Source: Funiculus sociatus GB2-C1
Lineage (GTDB): Bacteria > Cyanobacteriota > Cyanobacteriia > Cyanobacteriales > FACHB-T130
Length of the DNA stretch: 38,734 bases
Direction: 5' to 3'
Assembly (NCBI RefSeq): GCF_039962115.1
Contig: NZ_JAMPKJ010000056.1
Span: 1-38,734, forward strand
Positions 16,655 through 24,170 of this stretch are shown here, piece after piece; the first letter of the stretch is position 1, and each line of letters begins with the position of its first letter. The position numbers and the translations under genes are program-made. The notes below the pieces were generated by a model. That model had not been told where the DNA came from. It was given only the letters and a program-made list of their open reading frames with translations, and did no database searches.

Positions 16655-16662
16655 TAACAACT

Positions 16663-16699
16663 AGCAAGCTTGCTGTGGGATAACGCGATATATCGCGTT
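16663..16699. promoter_or_regulatory. Two perfect palindromes between cpcB and cpcA
   Basis: The 86-base spacer holds AGCAAGCTTGCT (16663-16674) and, eight bases on, the 18-bp perfect palindrome AACGCGATATATCGCGTT (16682-16699). They could form two adjacent stem-loops in the cpcBA mRNA and affect its stability or the beta/alpha translation balance. The cpcA ribosome-binding site AGGGAG (16724-16729) lies downstream and stays free. Confidence 0.6.
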
Positions 16700-16740
16700 T
16701 CTTGGAAAAATCTGTAAACCATTAGGGAGATAAATCAACA

Positions 16741-17229
16741 ATGAAAACCCCAATCACCGAAGCGATCGGAGCTGCTGATACCCAAGGTCGTTTCCTGGGC
16801 AATACCGAACTGCAAGCCGTTAACGGTCGCTTTGATCGTGCCACCGCTAGCATGGAAGCTGCTCGTGCGCTGACCCAAAAGGCTCAGCAACTGATCGACG
16901 GTGCTGCCCAAGCTGTGTACCAAAAGTTCCCCTACACCACCCAAATGCAGGGGCCTCAGTACGCTTCTGATTCTCGCGGCAAATCCAAGTGCGCTCGTGA
17001 CATCGGTCACTACCTGCGGATGGTCACCTACTGCTGTGTGGCTGGTGGTACTGGTCCTATGGACGAGTATCTAATTGCTGGTTTGGATGAAATCAACCGC
17101 ACATTCGAGCTGTCCAACAGCTGGTATGTGGAAGCCCTGAAGCACATCAAGGCAAATCACGGTCTTTCCGGTCAAGCTGCTAACGAAGCTAACACCTACA
17201 TCGATTACGCCATCAACGCCCTGAGCTAG
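16741..17229 (+). CDS. cpcA: C-phycocyanin alpha subunit
   Basis: This is the partner of CpcB in phycobilisome rods. It has 162 residues, the usual length, and opens [19 protein letters not shown]. The single bilin-binding cysteine is Cys84 in [15 protein letters not shown], the residue to which the CpcE/CpcF lyase encoded downstream attaches phycocyanobilin. The C terminus [11 protein letters not shown]-type ending (here [11 protein letters not shown]) is canonical. It is separated from cpcB by 86 bases containing two palindromes. A strong hairpin follows its stop, so cpcBA transcripts should be far more abundant than the downstream linker and lyase messages. Confidence 0.98.
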   Translation: MKTPITEAIGAADTQGRFLGNTELQAVNGRFDRATASMEAARALTQKAQQLIDGAAQAVYQKFPYTTQMQGPQYASDSRGKSKCARDIGHYLRMVTYCCVAGGTGPMDEYLIAGLDEINRTFELSNSWYVEALKHIKANHGLSGQAANEANTYIDYAINALS

Positions 17230-17241
17230 TATTCAGGTGCT

Positions 17242-17312
17242 ATGCCCGGAAGAATCAGCGAGTGTTGGCGGTTAGGCTAGCAGTTGCTAATTTTTCCGGG
17301 CATTGTTTTTCT
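17242..17312 (+). terminator. Partial terminator/attenuator between cpcA and cpcC
   Basis: ATGCCCGGAA (17242-17251) pairs perfectly with TTCCGGGCAT (17294-17303), followed by TGTTTTTCTC. Inside the loop is a smaller hairpin (TAGCA-GT-TGCTA, 17278-17289). The position directly after cpcA is where cyanobacterial cpc operons typically end their most abundant bicistronic message, with read-through to the linker genes. Confidence 0.8.
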
Positions 17313-17360
17313 CATTTTCCATAAAAAAAACTTAAAAATTGTTGCGTTGGGAGAGAAAAG

Positions 17361-18236
17361 ATGAGCGGTTTAGTGGCGTCAAATCTAGCAGCAGCAGGCC
17401 GGTTGGGTCTTTCTGCATTTGATGATACAAAAGTCGAACTGCGACCTGACTGGACAGAAGACGATCTGCAAGCGGTGTTCCGAGCCGCTTATCGTCAGGT
17501 ATTAGGCAACGACTATGTGATGAAATCCGAACGCCTCACGGTAGCAGAATCTTTACTGCGACAAGGAAACATCACAGTCAGGGAGTTTATCCGGGCGATC
17601 GCTAAGTCGGATGTATACAAATCTAAGTTTTTCTATCCAAATTCAAATCAACGCTTTGTTGAACTCAATTTCAAACATTTGTTGGGTCGTCCTCTTTATG
17701 ATGAGGCAGAGTTAAGCCAGCATACCCAACTCTGTGAAGATGAAGGGTACGATGCGGAAATTGATTCAATCATCGACAGCAACGAGTATGAAGCCAATTT
17801 TGGCAACAACGTAGTCCCCTATTACCGGGGATTTTTGGTAGAGCCGGGGGTGAGAACCGTTGGCTTTAGCCGGATGTTCCGCCTGTATCGCGGTTATGCT
17901 AGCAGCGATCGCTCCCAAGTAGAAGGAAAAGCACCCCGCCTCACCCGCGAACTAGGCCGCAACCAAGCTTCCACAATTGTCAAACCCTCTGGCGGTTCAG
18001 GTGGCTGGAATTACGGAACTCTCTCCAAAGATGCACCTCCGAAAAAAGCTCTCGGCGGTACTCAGGAAGAAAGCGGACGGGTATATCGCATTGAAGTAAC
18101 TGGTATCCTGTCTCCAGGCTTCCCGAAAGTTCGCCGCAGTACAAACGCCTTCTTGGTGCCTTACGAGCAGCTATCCCAAAAACTCCAAGAAATCACCAAA
18201 AAAGGTGGCAAAATCGTCAACGTGTCACCAGCGTAA
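17361..18236 (+). CDS. cpcC: Phycobilisome rod linker polypeptide, phycocyanin-associated
   Basis: This 291-residue rod linker lies inside the phycocyanin hexamer disc and joins discs along the rod. The N-terminal linker domain (Pfam PBS_linker type; about residues 25-180) shows [35 protein letters not shown] and [18 protein letters not shown]. After a glycine/serine-rich hinge, the C-terminal CpcD-like domain (about 235-290; VYRIEVTGI, then [19 protein letters not shown]) caps the next disc. It starts at ATG 17361 with GGGAGAG just upstream. It lies downstream of the cpcA attenuator, so it is expressed in lower amount than the subunits. Only one rod linker of this size is encoded here. Confidence 0.95.
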   Translation: MSGLVASNLAAAGRLGLSAFDDTKVELRPDWTEDDLQAVFRAAYRQVLGNDYVMKSERLTVAESLLRQGNITVREFIRAIAKSDVYKSKFFYPNSNQRFVELNFKHLLGRPLYDEAELSQHTQLCEDEGYDAEIDSIIDSNEYEANFGNNVVPYYRGFLVEPGVRTVGFSRMFRLYRGYASSDRSQVEGKAPRLTRELGRNQASTIVKPSGGSGGWNYGTLSKDAPPKKALGGTQEESGRVYRIEVTGILSPGFPKVRRSTNAFLVPYEQLSQKLQEITKKGGKIVNVSPA

Positions 18237-18305
18237 GGGGATTAGGGATTGGAGATTGGGAATTTGAAAGAATCTTACCCAGTCCCCAGTCCCTAGCCCC
18301 CAGCC
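18237..18305. repeat. Heptameric tandem repeats (STRR) between cpcC and cpcD
   Basis: Four 7-base units, GGGGATT / AGGGATT / GGAGATT / GGGAATT (18237-18264), are followed by four near-complementary ones, CCCAGTC / CCCAGTC / CCTAGCC / CCCAGCC (18278-18305). The two arrays can pair into a long imperfect hairpin. This is a short tandemly repeated repetitive element as known in filamentous cyanobacteria. AGGAG for cpcD lies downstream. Confidence 0.85.
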
Positions 18306-18332
18306 CCCATAATTACAGGAGCTATATCAACA

Positions 18333-18611
18333 ATGTTTGGACAAACTACACTAGGTAGCGGTACTCTCAGTGGTGCCAGCAACCGGATGTTTCGCTACGA
18401 AGTTGAGGGTATGCGTCAGACATACGAATCTGACAAACTCAGCTATCCCATTCGCCGCAGTGGCAGCATTTTCGTCACAGTGCCATACAACCGGATGAAT
18501 GAAGAAATGCAGCGGATTAACCGCATGGGTGGCAGAATCGTCAGCATTCAGCCTTTGACACTGGAAAATAATGGTGAAGCGAAAAGCCAAGCCACAGCAG
18601 CCCACTCATAA
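18333..18611 (+). CDS. cpcD: Rod-capping linker polypeptide
   Basis: This 92-residue protein is a single CpcD domain that caps the outer end of phycocyanin rods and so limits rod length. Family motifs are NRMFRYEVEGMRQ, SYPIRRSGSIFVTVPYNRMN and RINRMGGRIVSIQPL. The C-terminal dozen residues (GEAKSQATAAHS) are an unconserved polar extension, slightly longer than in many homologues. AGGAG precedes the ATG by about 12 bases. It belongs to the cpc operon between the rod linker and the alpha-subunit lyase. Confidence 0.96.
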   Translation: MFGQTTLGSGTLSGASNRMFRYEVEGMRQTYESDKLSYPIRRSGSIFVTVPYNRMNEEMQRINRMGGRIVSIQPLTLENNGEAKSQATAAHS

Positions 18612-18667
18612 AGCTTAATCTAGCAATCCTCTGTCCTTTGTCCTACGATGCTGGAGTCTACTCAAGA

Positions 18668-19501
18668 GTGCAGTATTCCGATCCGCCTGGTAGCGAACCG
18701 CTAACGGTAGAGATGGCGATCGCCAATCTCCACCATGAAGATTTAAGTCTCCGCTATTATGCTGCTTGGTGGCTGGGCAAATTCCGTGTTAATGAGCCTG
18801 CTGCTGTGGAAGCCTTGATTGCAGCTTTGGAGGATGAAGCAGATCGGACAGAGCTTGGTGGATACCCCCTCCGCCGCAATGCTGCACGCGCACTGGGGAA
18901 ACTGGGCGATCGCCGCGCTGTACCAGGACTGATTCATTGTCTGGAGTGTTCCGACTTCTACGTTCGGGAAGCTGCCGCACAGTCTTTGGGAATGCTAGGC
19001 GATTTGTCCTGCGTTCCAGCGCTGATGAAACTGCTCGACGGTGGTGTAGCTGCCGCCATGCGGGTACCAGGACGTCCCCATTTAGAGCAACCTTCGGAAG
19101 CAGTGATGGAAGCATTGGGAACGCTGCAAGCTACCCAAGCAACAGCCCTGATTCAACCATTTCTGGAGCATCCCGTAGCGCGAGTGCAGTATGCAGCGGC
19201 GAGAGCAATGTACCAGTTAACAAAAGAGCCAGTTTATGGTGAACGCCTGGTGCAAGCCTTGCAGGAAAGCGATCTGCAACTGCGCCGGGTAATTTTGTCA
19301 GATTTGGGTGCAATAGGTTATCTGCCAGCAGCAGAAGCGATCGCGTCTGCTGCAACCGAAAACAGCTTCAAGCTGATCGCCCTCAAAGGGCTGTTGGAAC
19401 AGGTACAGACGGGAAATGCCTCGTCTGTAGACCCAGAAGATCCGCGATCGCTATCCAGGGATGCCATCCGGGTAATGACCCTGATGGACGCTTTGTTATA
19501 G
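18668..19501 (+). CDS. cpcE: Phycocyanobilin lyase, subunit CpcE
   Basis: This is one half of the CpcE/CpcF heterodimer that attaches phycocyanobilin to Cys84 of CpcA and can also detach it. HEAT-like repeats run through the protein: AIANLHHEDLSLRYYAAWWL, ALGKLGDRRAVPGLIHCLE, AAQSLGMLGDLSCVPALMK. I place the start at GTG 18668, which has GGAG 11 bases upstream and gives 277 residues, a usual size. An upstream TTG at 18638 is a weaker alternative. The first ATG after cpcD (18648) is in another frame and runs only 18 codons, so the native start may have been altered (see findings). It lies 56 bases after cpcD. Confidence 0.93.
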   Translation: MQYSDPPGSEPLTVEMAIANLHHEDLSLRYYAAWWLGKFRVNEPAAVEALIAALEDEADRTELGGYPLRRNAARALGKLGDRRAVPGLIHCLECSDFYVREAAAQSLGMLGDLSCVPALMKLLDGGVAAAMRVPGRPHLEQPSEAVMEALGTLQATQATALIQPFLEHPVARVQYAAARAMYQLTKEPVYGERLVQALQESDLQLRRVILSDLGAIGYLPAAEAIASAATENSFKLIALKGLLEQVQTGNASSVDPEDPRSLSRDAIRVMTLMDALL

Positions 19502-19524
19502 TCACTGGCTAATAGCTAATACCA

Positions 19525-19566
19525 GTTAGCCATTAGCCATTAGCTGTTAGCAATTGACAATTAGCA
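19525..19566 (+). repeat. Heptameric tandem repeats (STRR) between cpcE and cpcF
   Basis: Six 7-base units run without a break: GTTAGCC / ATTAGCC / ATTAGCT / GTTAGCA / ATTGACA / ATTAGCA. They fill half of the 81-base spacer and end 16 bases before the cpcF start. No ribosome-binding site is seen between the array and cpcF. Confidence 0.85.
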
Positions 19567-19582
19567 ATCCTTCCACTGACCA

Positions 19583-20200
19583 ATGACTGACTCATCCCAA
19601 GAACTGATTGATGCTATTGAGCAGGCGAATTCCCCCGAACGTTTAGTAGCATCAGTCCAAGCCTTAGCAGCTACTCGGCAGACCGCAGGGATTTCCACGC
19701 TAATTGCCGTTTTGGGCTACAACAACCCAACAGCAGCAGTGGCAGCAGTTGAAGGGCTGATTCAGATAGGGGAAGCAGCAGTGCAGCCGTTGTTGGAACA
19801 GCTGGACGATTACAACTACGGAGCCAGGGCTTACGCGATTCGAGCATTAGCTGCGATCGCATCTCCCAGAGCCTTAGATGCCTTAGTCGCAGCAGCCACC
19901 GACTTTGCGCCCAGCGTCCGCCGCGCCGCCGCCAAAGGGCTAGGGAACTTGCACTGGCACCAGTTAAGTCAAGAACAAATTCCCTCCGCTCAACTCTTAG
20001 CACTCTCAACCCTGCTTTCCATCTCTCAAGATCCAGACTGGGCAATTCGCTACGCAGCAGTTGTGGGCTTGCAAGGTCTGGCAACCCAGTTAGAAGTCCG
20101 TCAGCCCATCCAAAAACGTCTAGAGGAAATGACTCAAGACCCAGACATAGCTGTTCGCGCCAGAGTTCAGCTAGCTAACCAATTAGTTATTAGTCATTAG
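19583..20200 (+). CDS. cpcF: Phycocyanobilin lyase, subunit CpcF
   Basis: This is the second subunit of the CpcE/CpcF lyase for the alpha-phycocyanin bilin. It has 205 residues, close to the family norm, composed of HEAT-like repeats: TLIAVLGYNNPTAAVAAVEG, AYAIRALAAIASPRALDALV and VRRAAAKGLGNLHW. No ribosome-binding site precedes the ATG at 19583; a heptamer array does. Its last codons (QLVISH) are themselves written in heptameric repeat units (from 20186), so the repeat has extended into, or been adopted by, the C terminus. It lies downstream of cpcE in the cpc operon. Confidence 0.94.
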   Translation: MTDSSQELIDAIEQANSPERLVASVQALAATRQTAGISTLIAVLGYNNPTAAVAAVEGLIQIGEAAVQPLLEQLDDYNYGARAYAIRALAAIASPRALDALVAAATDFAPSVRRAAAKGLGNLHWHQLSQEQIPSAQLLALSTLLSISQDPDWAIRYAAVVGLQGLATQLEVRQPIQKRLEEMTQDPDIAVRARVQLANQLVISH

Positions 20201-20260
20201 TCCTTGGTCAGTGAAGAGTTGGAATGTTAAACGTTCCCTCCTTCAAACGTCTACGGACAG

Positions 20261-20295
20261 CTAACAACTAACAAGTAACAACTAACAACTAAAAA
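20261..20295 (+). repeat. Heptameric tandem repeats (STRR) abutting cpcG1
   Basis: Five units, CTAACAA / CTAACAA / GTAACAA / CTAACAA / CTAAAAA, end a single base before the cpcG1 ATG. A different heptamer series (GTTATTA / GTCATTA / GTCCTTG / GTCAGTG, 20186-20213) covers the end of cpcF. The array takes the place where a ribosome-binding site would be, so cpcG1 translation probably relies on an unstructured A-rich leader. Confidence 0.85.
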
Positions 20296-20296
20296 T

Positions 20297-21130
20297 ATGT
20301 CAATTCCACTTCTTGAAATTACACCCAAAACCCAGAATCAGCGCGTAGCTGGTTACGAAGTACCCGATGAGGACGACCCGCAGATTTATCGGTTGGTAGA
20401 TGCAACATCTGACTCCGATATTGATGCCATAATTTGGGCTGGCTATCGGCAAATCTTCAGCGAACATTTGATTTTAGAAAGCTACCGTCAATCCTTCCTA
20501 GAATCTCAGCTGCGAAATCGCGCTATTTCCGTGCGCGAGTTTATCCGGGGACTGGGCAAATCAGAAGTTTACCGAAACTTAGTAGCAGAAACTAACTCCA
20601 ACTATCGGTTAGTTGACATCAGCTTCAAACGGTTTCTCGGACGCGCCACCTACGGCAAAGATGAGCAGATCGCTTGGTCAATTGTAATTGCTTCCAAGGG
20701 ATTGCATGGTTTTATCGATGCCGTTGTCGATAGCGAAGAATACCGCCAAAACTTCGGTGATGACATCGTACCTTATCAGCGCCGACGGTATAATGAGCGA
20801 CCATTTAACCTGGTAAACCCCCGCTATAGTGATTACTGGCGCGGTCGTTTGATTGCCCTAGATAATCGTAGCTACCATCAAGCATCACCCCAAAAAGATA
20901 TGAAATCAGCAGCGGCTCGTCAAGGCATTCCTGATTCTTTCCTAGCAATGGCACGGAGTATTTCTCCCGGCGGAATGAACTACCAGCGATCGCGCGATCG
21001 GGCGATTTCTCAAGCTAATAACATGGAACTTCCAGACACGACCCGCAAAGTTGCTAACCCGCAACCTATTGTAGGTCGCACCGAGGTGGCGCTACCCTAT
21101 CGCTATCTTTACCAAACGCCAAAAGTCTAG
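20297..21130 (+). CDS. cpcG1: Phycobilisome rod-core linker CpcG (first of three)
   Basis: This 277-residue linker attaches a phycocyanin rod to the allophycocyanin core. The N-terminal linker domain (about 10-190) shows [32 protein letters not shown] and VDISFKRFLGRATYGKDEQ, followed by VPYQRRRYNERPFNLVNPRY, a hallmark of CpcG. The C-terminal region of about 80 residues is basic and varies among the three copies. No C-terminal membrane helix is present, so this is not the membrane-type CpcL. It is the longest of the three tandem genes. It has no ribosome-binding site; a heptamer array ends just before the ATG. Confidence 0.95.
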   Translation: MSIPLLEITPKTQNQRVAGYEVPDEDDPQIYRLVDATSDSDIDAIIWAGYRQIFSEHLILESYRQSFLESQLRNRAISVREFIRGLGKSEVYRNLVAETNSNYRLVDISFKRFLGRATYGKDEQIAWSIVIASKGLHGFIDAVVDSEEYRQNFGDDIVPYQRRRYNERPFNLVNPRYSDYWRGRLIALDNRSYHQASPQKDMKSAAARQGIPDSFLAMARSISPGGMNYQRSRDRAISQANNMELPDTTRKVANPQPIVGRTEVALPYRYLYQTPKV

Positions 21131-21132
21131 AA

Positions 21133-21160
21133 GCTAATGGCTAATGGTTCATCGCAATTA
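21133..21160 (+). repeat. Heptameric repeats between cpcG1 and cpcG2
   Basis: Units GCTAATG / GCTAATG / GTTCATC / GCAATTA begin three bases after the cpcG1 stop; the word AATTAGCAA recurs just downstream. This is a more degenerate array than the others in the operon. Confidence 0.65.
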
Positions 21161-21201
21161 GCAATACTTCAATTAGCAACCCTTCAACGAACAATTTAAC
21201 T

Positions 21202-21948
21202 ATGGCAATCCCTCTGCTTGCATATAAACCCTCCTCGCAGAATCAGCGAGTAGTGGGTTACGAAGTGCCGAATGAAGACACTCCTTACATCTATCGCATT
21301 GAAGACTGCATTGATGAAACGGACATTGAAGAGTTAATCTGGTCAGCTTATCGTCAGGTTTTCAGCGAACACGAAATCCTCAATTCTTTTCGTCAGGAAA
21401 CCTTGGAATCTCAACTGAGAAATCGCTCCATTACAGTGCGCGATTTCATCCGTGGTTTGGCGAAAACACCAGGGTTCTACCGCTTGGTTGTGGAGAAAAA
21501 CTCCAACTATCGAGTCGTAGAAATTTGCCTCAAGCGCATCTTGGGACGTGCGCCTTACAATAAAGATGAAGAAATTGCTTGGTCGATTAAGATTGCTACT
21601 CTGGGGCTAGGCGGCTTTATTGATGCCCTCGTAAATAGTGAGGAGTATCAAACTAACTTTGGCGACAATACAGTGCCTTATCAGCGCCGTCGCTTCAAAG
21701 ACCGTCCCTTTAACTTGGTGACACCCAGCTACGCCGACTACTGGCGCGACAAGGAACAAAGCGATCGCTACAAGTGGGGCGATGTCAACAACTTCTTGGC
21801 AATGGCTCGGTCAATCAAGCCGAAAGCTGTAACTAATAATGTTACCGTTAATACGGCTAACATTAAAATTCCCGACATGACGCGGGATAATAAACCTCAA
21901 GAGGCACGGGTTTCAATTAATCCATCCGCGAGTTTCCCCGTCCGGTAA
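21202..21948 (+). CDS. cpcG2: Phycobilisome rod-core linker CpcG (second of three)
   Basis: This 248-residue rod-core linker is a tandem paralogue of the preceding gene. It has the same linker domain ([71 protein letters not shown]) and a shorter, divergent C-terminal tail rich in Asn, Thr and Lys. The tail probably sets which core site the rod binds. No membrane helix is seen. It shares the Ala-Ile-Pro-Leu-Leu opening with its neighbours. It is an operon member with 71 bases to cpcG1 and 82 to cpcG3. Confidence 0.95.
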   Translation: MAIPLLAYKPSSQNQRVVGYEVPNEDTPYIYRIEDCIDETDIEELIWSAYRQVFSEHEILNSFRQETLESQLRNRSITVRDFIRGLAKTPGFYRLVVEKNSNYRVVEICLKRILGRAPYNKDEEIAWSIKIATLGLGGFIDALVNSEEYQTNFGDNTVPYQRRRFKDRPFNLVTPSYADYWRDKEQSDRYKWGDVNNFLAMARSIKPKAVTNNVTVNTANIKIPDMTRDNKPQEARVSINPSASFPVR

Positions 21949-22030
21949 CACAGATATCTGAATAACTCAGAAGATGTCGTGATACGGGAAAATAAGAAAG
22001 TCTCAACTACTTAAAGCAGGAGATTTTTAA

Positions 22031-22792
22031 ATGGCACTGCCATTACTTGAATACAAACCAACAACCCAAAATCAACGGGTCAAAAGCTTTGGAAAGGCGG
22101 ATCTTAACGAAGATACCCCTTACATTTATCGCCTGGAAGATGCCAATTCTCCGGCAGAAATGCAAGATTTGATTTGGGCAGCTTATCGCCAAATCTTCAG
22201 CGAACATGAAATCCTCAGATTCAACCGTCAAATTCAGCTAGAATCTCTGCTGAAAAATGGCAGTATTAATGTGCGCGAATTCATCCGAGGATTGGCGAAA
22301 TCTGAAGCATTTTACCGCATCGTTGTCTCGGTCAATAATAACTATCGCCTTGTAGACATCTGCCTGAAGCGCTTCTTAGGTCGTCAAGCTTACAACAAAG
22401 ACGAAGAAATCGCTTGGTCAATTAAAATTGCTACCTTGGGTTTCAGCGGCTTTGTGGATGCCTTGCTTGACAGCCAAGAGTATATCGATGCTTTTGGGGA
22501 TTTCACCGTTCCCTATCAGCGCAAGCGGATGGAAGGTCGTCCCTTTAACTTGGTGACTCCTCGCTACGGCGAAGACTTCCGCGAAACCGCTGGCACTGTC
22601 AAGACCGACTGGCGCTTTACGCTGGAGAAAATCTACACCCGCAAATACCAGGATCAGCAACTACCAGAAGGCGACCCCCGCAAGTACCGCGATATGGCAA
22701 TTTCAGTCAGCACCAAGCGCAATTACGCTCAAGGCGTGTCAGCGTTTAGTATTGACTACCTGAACAAAGTGCCTAATCGCAACAAACGCTAA
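22031..22792 (+). CDS. cpcG3: Phycobilisome rod-core linker CpcG (third of three)
   Basis: This 253-residue rod-core linker is the last gene of the cpc operon. The linker domain shows [52 protein letters not shown] and [20 protein letters not shown]; the tail ([15 protein letters not shown] and onward) differs from the other two copies. Unlike cpcG1 and cpcG2 it has a clear ribosome-binding site (AGGAGA, about 9 bases before the ATG), so its translation may be stronger than that of the copies before it. A large hairpin terminates the operon after it. Confidence 0.95.
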   Translation: MALPLLEYKPTTQNQRVKSFGKADLNEDTPYIYRLEDANSPAEMQDLIWAAYRQIFSEHEILRFNRQIQLESLLKNGSINVREFIRGLAKSEAFYRIVVSVNNNYRLVDICLKRFLGRQAYNKDEEIAWSIKIATLGFSGFVDALLDSQEYIDAFGDFTVPYQRKRMEGRPFNLVTPRYGEDFRETAGTVKTDWRFTLEKIYTRKYQDQQLPEGDPRKYRDMAISVSTKRNYAQGVSAFSIDYLNKVPNRNKR

Positions 22793-22838
22793 GGGTAAGG
22801 CGCTAGTTTCTTAAATTACTTGCACCTGCAAGCTTAAA

Positions 22839-22910
22839 TTGTGGCTCTGGTTGCCGCTCATCAGACATTTGGTTGTCAGTTTGAGCGGTAGCCAGAGCCA
22901 CAAATTTTTT
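22839..22910 (+). terminator. Strong intrinsic terminator of the cpc operon
   Basis: A 22-bp stem (22839-22860 with 22882-22903), with only two G-U wobbles, encloses a 21-base loop and is followed by A and six T residues (22905-22910). The arms begin TTGTGGCTCTGG and end GCCAGAGCCACAA. It lies between the end of cpcG3 and the convergent minus-strand Uma2 gene, and may also stop that operon although its T-run on that side is poor. Confidence 0.93.
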
Positions 22911-22925
22911 GGAAGGACGCGATCG

Positions 22926-23627
22926 CTACCCTGAAACTTCATCAGGATTAATACCCATTGAGCGCAATCTTTCTGCCAACTGCTCTACTCTAGCTTGAGC
23001 CAATTCTTTTTCTTTTCTCTCCGTTTCAGCTTGTTGCTGCGCTAATTCTCTTTGCGTTTCTAATTCCACATAAGACAAAAATTTCTGTCCATCGGGACGA
23101 TAGAGTTCTAACGCGCCTGACTCAATTTCAAAGCGTATCCCTAAACGAGGACTCACCCAACCCACCATTGGCTCAATCTCATCGAATCCTTCATCAGAAT
23201 GCAACCAACCAGCTAAATCGCCGTCATCCGGGTCATAGATATAATATTCTTCAACTCCATAGCGTTCGTAAAACCTGAACTTCCTCAGCATTTCTGCTTT
23301 GCGATTCCCAGGTGATAGTATCTCAAAGACAACTTGAGGGGGAATATTATCCTCTAACCACTGTCTGTAAGAACCGCGATCGCCCTTGGGTCTACCAAAC
23401 ACTATCATCACATCAGGTGCTTGGCGAATTTTATTATCTCCCTCGACTGGATACCAGAGCAAATCGCCTGCTACAAAAACACTTTTATCGTCTTTAAATA
23501 AAGCATCTATCCCAAGTTTGGTTTTCACAATATAATCAAACTGCTTGGTATTATCAGCCATCGGTTGACCATCGCTGTCTTGGTAAAAAATCTCTTCTTT
23601 AGTCAGAATTTGAATTGGTGCAGTCAT
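22926..23627 (-). CDS. Uma2 family (DUF820) protein, last gene of the AAA-NADAR operon
   Basis: This protein of about 233 residues has a PD-(D/E)xK-like nuclease core: DLLWYPVEGDN, IRQAPDVMIVFGR (Asp), PQVVFEILSPGNRK (Glu), AEMLRKFRFYERYGVEEYYIY with the candidate lysine, and GWVSPRLGIRFEI. A coiled-coil tail (LETQRELAQQQAETERKEKE) completes it. It is a close paralogue of the protein at 13553-14269. The ATG at 23627 has GGAG eight bases upstream and is preferred to a start 12 codons earlier. It lies 42 bases after the NADAR gene in the same direction, so it is probably the fourth gene of a minus-strand operon, although Uma2 genes also occur alone throughout cyanobacterial genomes. Confidence 0.85.
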   Translation of the reverse strand: MTAPIQILTKEEIFYQDSDGQPMADNTKQFDYIVKTKLGIDALFKDDKSVFVAGDLLWYPVEGDNKIRQAPDVMIVFGRPKGDRGSYRQWLEDNIPPQVVFEILSPGNRKAEMLRKFRFYERYGVEEYYIYDPDDGDLAGWLHSDEGFDEIEPMVGWVSPRLGIRFEIESGALELYRPDGQKFLSYVELETQRELAQQQAETERKEKELAQARVEQLAERLRSMGINPDEVSG

Positions 23628-23669
23628 TGGATATCTCCGTTTTTTCCTGCTAGCATCATGCAAATATTC

Positions 23670-24113
23670 TTACTGAATGCGATCGCGCACTATCTCTCGT
23701 ACTTCCACTAAAATTTGCCCCAACATATTCTTGCCACTGGCATCAGCACCACAGCCCCAATAATAATCACCGGGTGCATTTTCAACAATTAACTCATCGC
23801 CTGTAGAAAGTAATTCTTCGCGAATGTCGGCATGAGTTTCAAATTTGCGTAGCACGGCTTTTCGCATAATGTCATCTTTTATCTGTTCCCAATCCGAACG
23901 GAGAGGACGCGATCGCTCTCGTCCCATTCTTGCCGCATCCTTCGGTGTCTTTACCTGGCGAATTTGGTCGGCGTGGGGTGTGCCAACAAACTTTTGTGCT
24001 TGAAAATAATGTTCGCTGGTAGGCCAATAAAACCCATCCAATTCAAAGCAGTGAGGCGAAAAATTGGAGAAACAACCATATTTTTCGCGAGTGCTGTAAA
24101 AGTAAATTGTCAT
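23670..24113 (-). CDS. NADAR family protein (YbiA-like N-glycosidase fold)
   Basis: This 147-residue, full-length NADAR-domain protein resembles E. coli YbiA. It opens with FYSTREKYGCFSNFSPHCFEL, then WPTSEHYFQAQKF, AARMGRERSRPLRSDWE, a KFETHADIREELLSTG helix and the closing YYWGCGADASGKNMLG. Members cleave N-glycosidic bonds: some act on riboflavin-pathway intermediates, others remove ADP-ribose from guanine in DNA and serve as antitoxins to DarT1-type enzymes. No DarT gene is visible in this window. It is encoded 57 bases after the AAA/TPR ATPase gene and 42 before the Uma2 gene, all on the minus strand. The family call is secure. The role in this operon (ADP-ribose or NAD-linked signalling, or housekeeping) is inference. 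Confidence 0.92.
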   Translation of the reverse strand: MTIYFYSTREKYGCFSNFSPHCFELDGFYWPTSEHYFQAQKFVGTPHADQIRQVKTPKDAARMGRERSRPLRSDWEQIKDDIMRKAVLRKFETHADIREELLSTGDELIVENAPGDYYWGCGADASGKNMLGQILVEVREIVRDRIQ

Positions 24114-24170
24114 TTTAAAAGTAGTTAGCCTAGTGAATCGTGAGCGGCAAAGTCAGAATTAACGACTTAA

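Noticed and set aside
16139-16660. Full-length 173-codon open frame antisense to cpcB
   Set aside because: It mirrors cpcB exactly and arises from the strongly biased codons of a highly expressed gene; no ribosome-binding site and no family features.
20297-22792. Whether one cpcG encodes the membrane-bound CpcL
   Set aside because: None of the three C termini has a hydrophobic helix.
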